Source: Sphingobium chlorophenolicum
Lineage (GTDB): Bacteria; Pseudomonadota; Alphaproteobacteria; Sphingomonadales; Sphingomonadaceae
DNA length: 64,000 nt
Reading direction: 5' to 3'
Assembly (NCBI RefSeq): GCF_000722875.1
Contig: NZ_JFHR01000007.1
Location: 1 to 64,000 of the forward strand
The notes under the pieces were generated by a model that saw only the letters and a list, made by a program, of their open reading frames with translations, did no database searches and was not told the origin of the DNA. How positions within the stretch are numbered: position 1 is the first letter of the stretch; each line of letters begins with the position of its first letter. Shown in pieces: positions 26,611 through 35,167 of the stretch. The position numbers and the translations under genes are program-made.

Positions 26611-27912
26611 GTGTCAACCGCCGAATTTGTCAACCGGCTACCCGAATTGCTCCGCCCCAATCCAGCAAGGGTAGTGATCAGACCCTATATGCCGTCGACG
26701 GAAACCTATAAATATGCGGTACCGGATCAGCCACGTGCGCAGCGCATCGCCGACCGCGTCCTGGCGCTCGACCCAGCATCGCTCCACGATGAGTTGCAAC
26801 GCATTCTTGATGATTTCTCGGGAAGGCATCGTGAGGTTCCGTCCCTGTTTTTGCGGCGGTTCCACGAGGTTGATGGCATCATCGTCTGTGATTGCGAGGT
26901 CACCCATGAACAGGCGCTCTTGATCGGTGCCCATTTTTGCAACGAATATTCCTATGAGGCAGCAGCGCTTTTCAATCCGAGCATCGTCCTGCATCCTGAT
27001 CAGTCTGCTGTACCTGAAAACTCTCTCCGATTCATTCTTTCCCTGCGAGGCGTGGGCGAGGGGCATATCTCCTCCGTCACCTTTCGCACCGGGTTTTGCG
27101 CCGCGGACGGAACCATAGCAATCAATCCTCCGAGCCCCATGCCGCTCGTGCTGGAGACTGAAAACATCTCCGGCGAGGACGGGCCGGACGCGGGCATTCG
27201 GATCAAGTGCGATGGCAGCCACGATCTCTCGGAGATCGTGATCTTTCCGACAACCCCCAGCCAGCGTGGTGGCATCGAAGACCTTCGCTTGGTCCGCTTC
27301 CTGGACGACGATGGCCGAGCCACCTATTTCGGTACATATACGGCATTTAGCGGCCAGTCCGTCCGGCAGGAGTTGTTGTCCACGCCGGACTTCCGGACAT
27401 TCGAACTCAGACCGCTGCGTGGGGATGCCACCGGTAGCAAGGGCATGGCGCTTTTCCCCCGACGCATTGCCGGGCACTTTGCCATGCTTGGGCGCGAGGA
27501 TAACGAAAATATCTGGTTCCTGACGTCCGCGGACATTCACGACTGGAGTGGCGGAGCGAAAGCCATCGAACCTCGCTGGCCTTGGGAGTTTGTCCAGATC
27601 GGTAATTGCGGATCGCCGATCGAGATCGACGAAGGCTGGCTGGTCGTAACTCATGGAGTCGGCGCCGTTCGGAACTATTGCATCGGGGCGTGCCTGCTGG
27701 ACCGTGACGATCCCTCGAAGCTGCTGGCGCGGACGAAGCTACCGCTTTTGCGGTCGGACATGGATGAGCGCGAAGGTTATGTGCCAAACGTAGCCTACAG
27801 CTGCGGCGCGATGGTACATAATCGGGTGCTGGTACTGCCTTATGCCATTGCTGACAGCTTCACCACTTTTGCCACTATTCCTCTCGAGCGTCTGCTGGCC
27901 GCCATGGATTAG
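26611..27912 (+). CDS. GH130-like glycoside phosphorylase/hydrolase
   Basis: About 433 residues from GTG 26611, with GGAGAAG just upstream. It resembles the five-bladed beta-propeller GH130 family (mannoside phosphorylases and mannosidases): GGIEDLRLVRFLDDDGRATYF holds the typical G-x-E-D-x-R active-site motif, and TYTAFSG and EPRWPWEFVQIGNCGSPIEI fit the family blade pattern. GH130 enzymes act on beta-mannosides; the exact substrate is not inferable here. It is flanked by metal genes with no sugar-uptake partners, so it may be a separate cargo gene. Confidence 0.8.
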   Translation: MSTAEFVNRLPELLRPNPARVVIRPYMPSTETYKYAVPDQPRAQRIADRVLALDPASLHDELQRILDDFSGRHREVPSLFLRRFHEVDGIIVCDCEVTHEQALLIGAHFCNEYSYEAAALFNPSIVLHPDQSAVPENSLRFILSLRGVGEGHISSVTFRTGFCAADGTIAINPPSPMPLVLETENISGEDGPDAGIRIKCDGSHDLSEIVIFPTTPSQRGGIEDLRLVRFLDDDGRATYFGTYTAFSGQSVRQELLSTPDFRTFELRPLRGDATGSKGMALFPRRIAGHFAMLGREDNENIWFLTSADIHDWSGGAKAIEPRWPWEFVQIGNCGSPIEIDEGWLVVTHGVGAVRNYCIGACLLDRDDPSKLLARTKLPLLRSDMDEREGYVPNVAYSCGAMVHNRVLVLPYAIADSFTTFATIPLERLLAAMD

Positions 27913-28022
27913 TCACTGTTGCCGACCTGTCCTGCTCTCGAGTCCGAACCATAGTTACACATCGGCACAACAACGATGCCAGTGCGATAATTTATGGCCA
28001 TCTCAGAGACGGACTTCGCACA

Positions 28023-28034
28023 TTACGTATACAG
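28023..28034 (+). promoter_or_regulatory. TTACGTATACAG box upstream of Met/His-rich protein gene
   Basis: The 12-mer is identical to 28650-28661 and in the same orientation, 107 bp before the start of the 28141 gene. Its TACGTA core is shared with 20412, 39470 and 57844. Confidence 0.55.
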
Positions 28035-28140
28035 CAAGGCGGAAGGTGACACCATTTCACGGGCAAGCTCCGGAAGGGGCGACAATCGACCGGGCATATG
28101 CTCGATCGAACGGGAAACCCAGACTTGAAGGAATGGATAC

Positions 28141-28431
28141 TTGCGCAAGAAGACGGCAATGATCGCTTCGCTGGCAGCTCTCGGCTTCCTCGCCGTCAGT
28201 GCCGGACCGGTGCTGGCGGACGGGATGCCGCCGGGCATGCCCGATCTTGAGGAGACCCTCAAGGCCAGGCCGGCGCCTGCCCAGCCCGATCCTGCCCACA
28301 TGCAGGGCATGGCTCACGGTAAGGAGCAGATGCACGGCCAGATGATGCAGGGCCATCGAATGGCGATGCGGGATTCGCAGGACCAGGACGGCGCCTCCGG
28401 CATGTCACACAGGTCGGACGGTGGTTGCTGA
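28141..28431 (+). CDS. Small exported Met/His-rich protein
   Basis: 96 residues from TTG 28141 (AAGGA lies 9 bases upstream; ATG 28159 is an alternative with a shorter signal). A signal peptide (MIASLAALGFLAVSAGPVLA) is followed by a Met/His/Gly-rich mature part: MPPGMPDLEETLKA, DPAHMQGMAHGKEQMHGQMM and GHRMAMRD. Sequences like this bind copper or silver in the periplasm. It is similar in style to the 28750 protein, and both genes have the same upstream box and similar terminators, suggesting a duplicated unit. Confidence 0.7.
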   Translation: MRKKTAMIASLAALGFLAVSAGPVLADGMPPGMPDLEETLKARPAPAQPDPAHMQGMAHGKEQMHGQMMQGHRMAMRDSQDQDGASGMSHRSDGGC

Positions 28432-28497
28432 CCCTGCCATCATTCCATCAGACGACAAGGTTGACGGACAAGATCATGGCCGCTTTCAACCGAAGCC

Positions 28498-28533
28498 TTG
28501 GTCCGCCGTTCCCACGGCGGGCCAATCGCTTTT
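28498..28533 (+). terminator. Rho-independent terminator after the 28141 gene
   Basis: A 12-bp stem TTGGTCCGCCGT/ACGGCGGGCCAA (28498-28525, one G-T pair) is followed by a T-rich stretch ending TTTTC. The sequence CCGCCGTTCCC in the arm recurs in the terminator at 29188. The 28432-28749 gap also holds the box at 28650; nothing else is recognised there. Confidence 0.65.
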
Positions 28534-28649
28534 CTGGCCGGTCTCAGGACGAGAAAACCAGGCCGGGTCACATTTTTGATCGATCCCGGATCATCATTTT
28601 ACGCGCCTGCTCCAGCAGGCACACGGCCGATCGGATTTCGATTCGTAAC

Positions 28650-28661
28650 TTACGTATACAG
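28650..28661 (+). promoter_or_regulatory. TTACGTATACAG box upstream of 28750 gene
   Basis: Identical 12-mer to 28023-28034. It is preceded by CGTAAC, giving CGTAACTTACGTATA, which matches CGGAACTTACTTATA at 29808 in 13 of 15 positions. It lies 88 bp before the start codon. Confidence 0.6.
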
Positions 28662-28749
28662 ACAGCGTCTCGCTAGCAGCATTGAAGCTTCGGAATTGCC
28701 GGGATCGGAACGTCGATCGGGCAACAGGAAGAACACTCGGAGACCCTCA

Positions 28750-29151
28750 ATGCGACAGACGACATTTCTCGCGGCGCCCGTCAGCCTCTTCGCGACGCTA
28801 ACCTTCGCCGCCGGCACCGCTCTCGCCCAGTCGACGCCCGCGCCCGCGCAGGCTGCGCCGGCCCATGCCCACCAGCAGGGCATGGATCATGGCGGGCAGC
28901 AGATGCACGATCAGATGATGAAGGATCATCAGGCCGGCGCGCAGAAGCAGCAGGGGCAACCGGCCCAGCAGGATCAACAGGGCATGTCGGGGATGGCCGG
29001 CATGTCCGGCGGCTCGCCTGCATCGAACGGCTCGGGCATGGCCGGTAAGGCGAAGAGTGGCTGCTGCAAGATGCCGATGAAGAAGGCCAAGCCGGCGGCG
29101 AAGAAGAAGACCGCCAAGCCCATGGCCGACAAGCCGATGAGCGACATGTGA
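28750..29151 (+). CDS. Exported Met/His/Gln-rich protein with Lys-rich tail
   Basis: 133 residues with a signal peptide (LAAPVSLFATLTFAAGTALA). The mature part has HAHQQGMDHGGQQMHDQMM, a Gln-rich stretch, repeated GMAGMSG, a short CC motif (SGCCKMPMKK) and a Lys/Ala tail ending KPMADKPMSDM. Low complexity and Met/His content suggest a copper sponge. ATG 28750 is used because the frame upstream lacks a ribosome site. It is followed by a strong terminator. Confidence 0.7.
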   Translation: MRQTTFLAAPVSLFATLTFAAGTALAQSTPAPAQAAPAHAHQQGMDHGGQQMHDQMMKDHQAGAQKQQGQPAQQDQQGMSGMAGMSGGSPASNGSGMAGKAKSGCCKMPMKKAKPAAKKKTAKPMADKPMSDM

Positions 29152-29187
29152 GGTTTCCAGCCCCGAGAACAGACCCCAGGGGCTGAG

Positions 29188-29220
29188 GGCCCGCCGTTCC
29201 CCCGCGGCGGGCCAGTTCTT
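29188..29220 (+). terminator. Rho-independent terminator after the 28750 gene
   Basis: GGCCCGCCG (29188-29196) pairs with CGGCGGGCC (29205-29213) around an 8-base loop, followed by AGTTCTTT. Its arm resembles the terminator at 28498, supporting a duplication of the gene unit. Confidence 0.65.
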
Positions 29221-29298
29221 TGACGATGCCCAGCGTCGCCCCGTGCTCCCAGCTTTCAAAACCGGGTCCGAGCGTCTGACTTGACAGAGGAAACAGCG

Positions 29299-29627
29299 AT
29301 GCGAAAACATCTTGGCGTCGGTGCTGCTGTTGGCTTCTGCTCTTTGGCAGCACGCCGCTCCTCGCACAGGGTATCGGCCATAGCTTGTTCATGCGCGGCA
29401 AGATCGTCCGTATGGATGCGGGCGGCACAGTGGCCTGCCTGGGTAAGGCCGATGGCGCGCACATCGGGCAGATACTCGAAGTCTATCACGCAACGCCGCG
29501 CCACCGCCGTCTTGTCGGTCATGTCGAAGTCGACCAGATTTTCGACGACCATTATGCTCATTTCCGCGTGAGGGACGGGACGCTTCAGAAAGGCGATTGG
29601 GTGAGCCTAAAGCGCGTCCGGGCGTAA
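29299..29627 (+). pseudogene. Paralogue of the 20514 protein with frameshifted signal peptide
   Basis: The mature region is read in one frame (QGIGHSLFMRGKIVRMDAGG, then LVGHVEVDQIFDDHYAHFRV, ending KRVRA) and matches the 20514 protein. The only well-placed start, ATG 29299 with an AGAGGA site, is in a different frame that runs MRKHLGVGAAVGFCSL. In the mature frame a plausible signal core (WLLLFGSTPLLAQG) exists but has no start codon before the upstream stop. A one-base change near 29320-29345 would restore it. Either a true frameshift or a sequencing error; a truncated product from TTG 29385 would lack a signal. Confidence 0.7.
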
Positions 29628-29807
29628 CGCCAGAATTGGAATGCCAAGCGCCGCCCTCGCCAAAAGAAGACTCGGCCGAGTAACGCCTGTCTCGGCATAA
29701 TTCCGATCAGGCGTGCGCGAATACGTTCAGGAGTCGATGAATAGTCATCGGCTCTGTTGGCGTGTCTGACCCTCAAGCCCGCGACCCCGATACCAGACTA
29801 CCTTCTG

Positions 29808-29823
29808 CGGAACTTACTTATAG
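29808..29823 (+). promoter_or_regulatory. FixJ-like box upstream of the dehydrogenase operon
   Basis: CGGAACTTACTTATAG differs from the TACGTA boxes by C-T in place of C-G in the core. On the other strand it reads TAAGTAAGTTCCG, close to the TAAGTAATTTCC-like FixJ target of rhizobial fixK as I recall it. It lies 57 bp before ATG 29880. Confidence 0.5.
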
Positions 29824-29879
29824 GCCACCCGGGCAAAGAGATTACTCCGTCAGGCCATCGATAGAGATGGAGTCAGGTT

Positions 29880-31400
29880 ATGTTCGAGAAGGCGATCGGG
29901 ACCATTAACGCGGCGGCCTCCTTCCGACACCGCTATGATAATTTCATCGGAGGCCGCTGGAGCGCTCCTGCGGGCGGCGAGTATTTCGCCGACACGAGCC
30001 CGATCAATGGCGCCCAGATCGCAGAGTTCGCGCTGTCGACGCCGGAAGATGTCGAGCGCGCGCTCGATGCGGCGCACGCCGCCAAGGATCAATGGGCAAG
30101 GATCGCGCCCGCCGAACGCGCCAGGATTCTCAATCGCGTCGCCGACCGGCTCGAAGACAATCTGGAGTTGCTGGCACTTGCCGAGACGATCGACAATGGC
30201 AAGCCGATCCGCGAGACGCGCGCTGCCGACGTGCCGCTCGCGATCGACCATTTCCGCTACTTCGCCGGCTGCATCCGGGCGGAGGAAGGCGGCATCTCGA
30301 CGATCGATGCGGACACCATGGCCTATCATTTCCGCGAGCCGCTCGGCGTCGTCGGCCAGATCATCCCGTGGAACTTCCCGCTGCTGATGGCGGCGTGGAA
30401 GATCGCCCCGGCGCTGGCGGCGGGCAACTGCACCGTCATCAAACCCGCATCCCAGACGCCGCTCACCTTGCTGATGTTCGCCGAGCTCACCGCCGACATC
30501 CTGCCGCCCGGCGTGCTCAATGTCGTTACCGGCCCGGGACGGACCGTTGGCCAGGCGATCGCCGCCAATCCGCGCATCGCCAAGGTCTCGTTCACCGGCG
30601 AGACCGTCACCGGCAAGCAGATCATGCACGCCGCGGCGGACCATCTGATCCCCCAGACGATGGAGCTTGGCGGCAAGTCGCCCAACATCTTCATGGCGGA
30701 CGTGCTCGACGAGGACGATGCCTTCTTCGACAAGGCGCTCGAAGGCTTTACTTTGTTCGCCTTCAACAAGGGCGAGGTCTGTACCTGCCCGTCGCGCGCC
30801 CTGATCCATGAGTCGATCTTCGACCGCTTCATCGAGCGCGCCGTGGCGCGCGTCGCCGCGATCCGCCAGGGCGATCCGCTCGACCCGTCGGTCCAGGTCG
30901 GCGCGCAGGCGTCGGAGGACCAGCTCCACAAGATCCTGGGCTATATCGATATCGGCAAGGCCGAGGGCGCGCAGTGTCTGGTCGGTGGCGCCAGGGCGCT
31001 GCCGGGCGGTGCGCTCGACCAGGGCTATTTCGTGCAGCCGACCGTGTTCGTGGGTCAGAACCACATGCGCATCTTCCAGGAGGAGATCTTCGGTCCCGTC
31101 CTGTCGGTCACCACGTTCAAGACGGTCGAGGAGGCGATCGCACTTGCCAATGACACCGCCTACGGTCTTGGCGCGGGCGTCTGGACCCGGAGCGGCAACA
31201 CCGCCTACCGGCTCGGCCGCGCGATCGAGGCCGGGCGGGTCTGGACCAACTGCTATCATCAGTACCCCGCCCATGCCGCCTTCGGCGGATACAAGGCATC
31301 GGGCTTCGGGCGTGAAAACCACCGGATGATGCTCGATCATTATCAGCAGACCAAGAATCTGCTCGTCTCCTATGACGAGCACGCGCTCGGCCTATTCTGA
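29880..31400 (+). CDS. NAD-dependent aldehyde dehydrogenase
   Basis: A 506-residue member of the aldehyde dehydrogenase superfamily, oxidising aldehydes to acids with NAD(P)+. Visible motifs are [19 protein letters not shown] (cofactor binding), [11 protein letters not shown] (Rossmann region), [11 protein letters not shown] (general base glutamate) and [11 protein letters not shown] with the catalytic cysteine near residue 303. The length and motifs suit the AldB/acetaldehyde dehydrogenase type. It lies 26 bp before an alcohol dehydrogenase, so the pair can convert ethanol-like alcohols to acids. A FixJ-like box precedes it. Confidence 0.92.
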   Translation: MFEKAIGTINAAASFRHRYDNFIGGRWSAPAGGEYFADTSPINGAQIAEFALSTPEDVERALDAAHAAKDQWARIAPAERARILNRVADRLEDNLELLALAETIDNGKPIRETRAADVPLAIDHFRYFAGCIRAEEGGISTIDADTMAYHFREPLGVVGQIIPWNFPLLMAAWKIAPALAAGNCTVIKPASQTPLTLLMFAELTADILPPGVLNVVTGPGRTVGQAIAANPRIAKVSFTGETVTGKQIMHAAADHLIPQTMELGGKSPNIFMADVLDEDDAFFDKALEGFTLFAFNKGEVCTCPSRALIHESIFDRFIERAVARVAAIRQGDPLDPSVQVGAQASEDQLHKILGYIDIGKAEGAQCLVGGARALPGGALDQGYFVQPTVFVGQNHMRIFQEEIFGPVLSVTTFKTVEEAIALANDTAYGLGAGVWTRSGNTAYRLGRAIEAGRVWTNCYHQYPAHAAFGGYKASGFGRENHRMMLDHYQQTKNLLVSYDEHALGLF

Positions 31401-31426
31401 CCCCCCGCTTAAAAGGAGAAACGGAC

Positions 31427-32452
31427 ATGGCGAAAACCATGAAGGCGGCGGTCGTCCGCGAATTTGGCAAGCCCCTGGTCATCGAGGACGCGCCGATCCC
31501 GACGGTCGGCCCCGGGCAGGTCCTGGTCAAGATTGCGGCAACCGGCGTGTGCCATACCGACCTGCACGCGGCAGAAGGGGACTGGCCGGTCAAGCCCAAC
31601 CCGCCCTTCATTCCTGGCCATGAGGGCGTCGGGCATGTCGCCGCCATTGGTGCCGGCGTCACCCATGTGAAGGAAGGCGACCGGGTCGGTGTGCCCTGGC
31701 TCTACACCGCCTGCGGGCACTGCGTGCATTGCCTGGGTGGCTGGGAGACGCTTTGCCACGAACAGCAGAACACCGGCTATTCGGTCAATGGCAGCTTTGC
31801 CGAATATGTCCTCGCCGATCCCAACTATGTTGGTCACCTTCCCGACAATGTCGACTTCCTCGACATTGCGCCGATCCTCTGCGCGGGCGTCACCGTCTAC
31901 AAGGGATTGAAGGCCACCGAGGCCCGACCCGGCGAGTGGGTGGTCGTCTCCGGCATTGGCGGGCTCGGCCACATGGCGGTGCAATATGCCCGAGCCATGG
32001 GTCTCAATGTGGCCGCGGTCGACATCGACGATAGCAAGCTCGACCTCGCTACACGCCTTGGCGCCACACTGACGGTCAACGCGCGCAACGAGGACCCTTC
32101 GGCAGCGCTCAAGAAAGCCATTGGCGGCGCGCACGGGGCGCTGGTGACCGCCGTTTCGCCCAAGGCGTTCCAGCAGGCGCTCGGCATGGTCCGGCGCGGC
32201 GGCACGGTCGCGCTCAACGGCCTGCCGCCGGGCGACTTCCCGTTGTCGATCTTCGACACCGTGCTGAACGGCATTACCGTGCGCGGCTCGATCGTCGGCA
32301 CGCGGCTCGATCTGCTCGAGGCACTGGCGTTCGCCGGCGAGGGCAAGGTCAAGGCCACGGTCCATGCAGACAAGCTGGAGAACATCAACGACGTCTTCTC
32401 CCGCATGCATCATGGCGACATCGAGGGCCGGATCGTCCTCGACCTCGCCTGA
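31427..32452 (+). CDS. adhP: Zinc-dependent alcohol dehydrogenase, AdhP-like
   Basis: A 341-residue medium-chain dehydrogenase. The catalytic zinc site is in [14 protein letters not shown] and [13 protein letters not shown], the structural zinc cysteines are in the [16 protein letters not shown] stretch near residues 95-110, and the NAD motif is [14 protein letters not shown] good ribosome site (AAAGGAGA) precedes ATG 31427. It is paired with the aldehyde dehydrogenase upstream. AdhP-type enzymes interconvert ethanol and acetaldehyde and are often induced under oxygen limitation. Confidence 0.93.
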   Translation: MAKTMKAAVVREFGKPLVIEDAPIPTVGPGQVLVKIAATGVCHTDLHAAEGDWPVKPNPPFIPGHEGVGHVAAIGAGVTHVKEGDRVGVPWLYTACGHCVHCLGGWETLCHEQQNTGYSVNGSFAEYVLADPNYVGHLPDNVDFLDIAPILCAGVTVYKGLKATEARPGEWVVVSGIGGLGHMAVQYARAMGLNVAAVDIDDSKLDLATRLGATLTVNARNEDPSAALKKAIGGAHGALVTAVSPKAFQQALGMVRRGGTVALNGLPPGDFPLSIFDTVLNGITVRGSIVGTRLDLLEALAFAGEGKVKATVHADKLENINDVFSRMHHGDIEGRIVLDLA

Positions 32453-32477
32453 AGCCGACTTCGCGAAAGTACAGTTC

Positions 32478-34184
32478 ATGTCTCCCTTACATATCCGGCC
32501 GATCGCGCGGCGCCGTTTCGTCCAGGGGCTGGCGATCGGCGGCGCGGTCGCCGGTTTCGCCCCGGCGCTTCTCGCGCGATCCGCACCAACCTTGCCCGCT
32601 GAGCTGAGCGGGACCGAGTTCGACCTCGAGATCGCCGAGCTGCCGGTCAACTTCACCGGCAAACGCCGTATCGCGACCGCCGTGAACGGCAGCGTGCCCG
32701 CGCCGGTCCTGCGCCTGCGCGAAGGCGACACGGTCACGCTGCGCGTACGCAACGGCCTCAAGGAGATGTCGAGCATCCATTGGCACGGCATCATCGTGCC
32801 GGCGGAGATGGACGGCGTGCCCGGCATCAGCTTTGCCGGCATCGCGCCGGGCGAGACCTTCACCTATCGCTTCGAGGTCCGCCAGAGCGGAACCTACTGG
32901 TATCACGCTCACACGCTCGCCGAGCAGACGGGACTCTATGGAGCGATCATCGTGGAGCCAAAACAGGTGCCGACGGCGCGGGCGCCCGATCGCGACTATT
33001 GCATCGTGCTCAGCGACTGGTCGGACGAGCCGCCGCTGCAGATCTTCCTCAATCTCAAGAAGCAGAGCAGCTACTATAATTTTGCGCAGCCGACCGCCGG
33101 CGATTTCCTCAAGGATGTCGGCACCATGGGCTTGGGCAAGGCGCTCGAGCGGCGGCGGATGTGGAACAGCTCGCGGATGAACCCGACCGACTACAGCGAT
33201 GTCTCTGCCGCGACCTACACCTATCTGATGAACGGCGCGCCGCCCGCCGGCAACTGGACCGGTATCGCCGCGCCCGGCGAGCGCGTGCGCCTGCGCTTCG
33301 TCGGCGCGGGGACGGCGACGTTCTTCGACGTGCGGATCCCCGGGGTCGAGCTGACGGTCGTATCGACCGACGGGCAGCCGGTCGAGCCGGTCACGGTCGA
33401 GGAATTCCGGATCGGCCCGGGCGAGACCTACGACGTCGAGTTCACCATGCCCGAGGGCGGCGCCCGCACCATCTTCGCGCAGGCGATCGATCGGAGCGGC
33501 TATGCGCGTGGCACGATCGCACCGGCCCCGGGCATGGCGGCAGCCGTGCCGCCGCTCGATGCCCGGACCTGGCTCGAGCCGGTCGACATGATGGGCGCGA
33601 TGGCGACGATGGGCGCAATGGGAGGCGACGCGCATGCCGGGCACGGCATGACCGAGATGCCGGCCAGGGCACGGCACGCCCGCACCGAATATGGCGCCAA
33701 TACCGACATGCGCGTCGACTATCCGCGCACCAATCTCGACGATCCCGGCGCCGGGCTGCGCGGGCGCGGCTGGCGCGTGCTGACGCTGGCCGATCTGCGC
33801 ACGCCGGGCGGCGATCCCGACCCGCGCGAGCCCGAGCGCGACATCGAGCTGCATCTGACGGGCAATATGGAACGGTTCATCTGGTCGCTCGACGGCATCA
33901 AGCTCAACGATTCCAGGCCGCTTCATTTCAAGCCAAACGAGCGGCTGCGCGTCACCTTCGTCAACGACACGATGATGGCGCATCCGATGCATCTGCACGG
34001 CATGTGGAGCGATGTCGAAGGCCCGGACCTCGCCTTCCAGGTCCGCAAGCATACGGTCGTGGTCCAGCCCGCCCAGCGGGTGAGCTTCCGCGTCACCGCC
34101 GACGCCATGGGCCGATGGGCCTTCCACTGCCATCTGCTCTATCACATGGCGGCCGGCATGTTCCGGGAGGTGGTGGTCGCATGA
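32478..34184 (+). CDS. copA: Multicopper oxidase CopA (copper resistance, set 1)
   Basis: A 568-residue periplasmic multicopper oxidase of the PcoA/CopA family. The N-terminal RRRFVQGLAIGGAVAG is a Tat signal. Copper ligands are seen in SIHWHG, YWYHAHT, AHPMHLHG and FHCHLLYHMAAGMF, giving one T1 and three T2/T3 coppers. A short Met/His insert (MMGAMATMGAMGGDAHAGHG) lies near residues 370-390. It oxidises Cu(I) to the less toxic Cu(II). The copB start overlaps its stop. A second, longer oxidase is at 43441-45393. Confidence 0.94.
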   Translation: MSPLHIRPIARRRFVQGLAIGGAVAGFAPALLARSAPTLPAELSGTEFDLEIAELPVNFTGKRRIATAVNGSVPAPVLRLREGDTVTLRVRNGLKEMSSIHWHGIIVPAEMDGVPGISFAGIAPGETFTYRFEVRQSGTYWYHAHTLAEQTGLYGAIIVEPKQVPTARAPDRDYCIVLSDWSDEPPLQIFLNLKKQSSYYNFAQPTAGDFLKDVGTMGLGKALERRRMWNSSRMNPTDYSDVSAATYTYLMNGAPPAGNWTGIAAPGERVRLRFVGAGTATFFDVRIPGVELTVVSTDGQPVEPVTVEEFRIGPGETYDVEFTMPEGGARTIFAQAIDRSGYARGTIAPAPGMAAAVPPLDARTWLEPVDMMGAMATMGAMGGDAHAGHGMTEMPARARHARTEYGANTDMRVDYPRTNLDDPGAGLRGRGWRVLTLADLRTPGGDPDPREPERDIELHLTGNMERFIWSLDGIKLNDSRPLHFKPNERLRVTFVNDTMMAHPMHLHGMWSDVEGPDLAFQVRKHTVVVQPAQRVSFRVTADAMGRWAFHCHLLYHMAAGMFREVVVA

Positions 34185-35167
34185 TCCGGATTTTCCCCTC
34201 GCGCGGCATCGCTCTTGGCGCTGCCCTCTTCCTGGCGCCGGCGATCACGGCTCCCGCCCTCGCGCAGGATGCCTCGCCCCCGTCGCCCGCCGCCACCCCT
34301 GCCCAAACGGCCACTCCCGCTCAGCACACCCCTTCCGCGCAAGGCTCTCAGGACCATGCGGGCATGGACATGCCGGGCATGGATATGACCGACACGAAGG
34401 CGTCCGGTAACGGCGCCACGATGGACATGGGCTCGATGCAGGGCGGCCAGGCCCCGCCGGACGCGCGCAACTCGGACGATTATGCCGACGGCTACCGCAA
34501 CTCGACGCTGCCGGGCTATGAGATGGCCGACAAGCTCTCAATCCCCAAGATACTTGTCGATGAGCTTGAGTTCACCAGCGGCAACGAGGGTCAGGGCGTG
34601 GGCTGGACCGTGCTCGTCACCAAGGGTCAGGACAATGACAAGCTCTGGCTGCGCAGCCAGGGGCTCAAGAACTCCCGCGACCAACGTCTCGATCCGGAGA
34701 GCAGCGTCGAGGCGCTGTGGTGGCACAGCAAGAACCCGTTCTGGGGCACGCTGCTCGGGGTCAGGCAGGATCTCGGCAAGGGTGCGACCACCTGGCTGGC
34801 CGCCGGCGTCGAGGGACTGGCGCCCTATTGGTTCGACGTCCAGCTCACCGGCTATGTAGGAACCGATGGGCGTCTCGCGGCGCGCGCCAAGGCGTCCTAT
34901 GAGGTCTTGTTCACCAATCGGTTGATCCTTACGCCGCAGGTGGAGACCAATATCTATTCGAAGCGGTCGAGCGATCGGCAGCTCGGCAGCGGCTTCAGCA
35001 ATGTCGAGCTGAGCGGACGGTTGCGCTACGAGGTGTCGCGCAAGTTCGCGCCCTATATCGGCTTCGTCTGGGAGCGCGCATTTGACGGCACGGCCGATTT
35101 CCGTCGCCTGCGCGGGGAAGGGCCTTCCGAACACAGGCTGGTGATCGGCTTGCGCGCCTGGTGGTGA
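34181..35167 (+). CDS. copB: Outer membrane copper resistance protein CopB (set 1)
   Basis: 328 residues: a signal peptide, then a Met/His/Asp-rich N-terminal part (GMDMPGMDMTDTK, GATMDMGSMQ), then a CopB/PcoB beta-barrel-like domain (EALWWHSKNPFWGTLLG, ending GEGPSEHRLVIGLRAWW). The barrel inserts in the outer membrane and the Met/His region binds copper. The start overlaps the copA stop (ATGA). The Met-rich linker is shorter than in the second CopB (42257-43444). Confidence 0.92.
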   Translation: MIRIFPSRGIALGAALFLAPAITAPALAQDASPPSPAATPAQTATPAQHTPSAQGSQDHAGMDMPGMDMTDTKASGNGATMDMGSMQGGQAPPDARNSDDYADGYRNSTLPGYEMADKLSIPKILVDELEFTSGNEGQGVGWTVLVTKGQDNDKLWLRSQGLKNSRDQRLDPESSVEALWWHSKNPFWGTLLGVRQDLGKGATTWLAAGVEGLAPYWFDVQLTGYVGTDGRLAARAKASYEVLFTNRLILTPQVETNIYSKRSSDRQLGSGFSNVELSGRLRYEVSRKFAPYIGFVWERAFDGTADFRRLRGEGPSEHRLVIGLRAWW

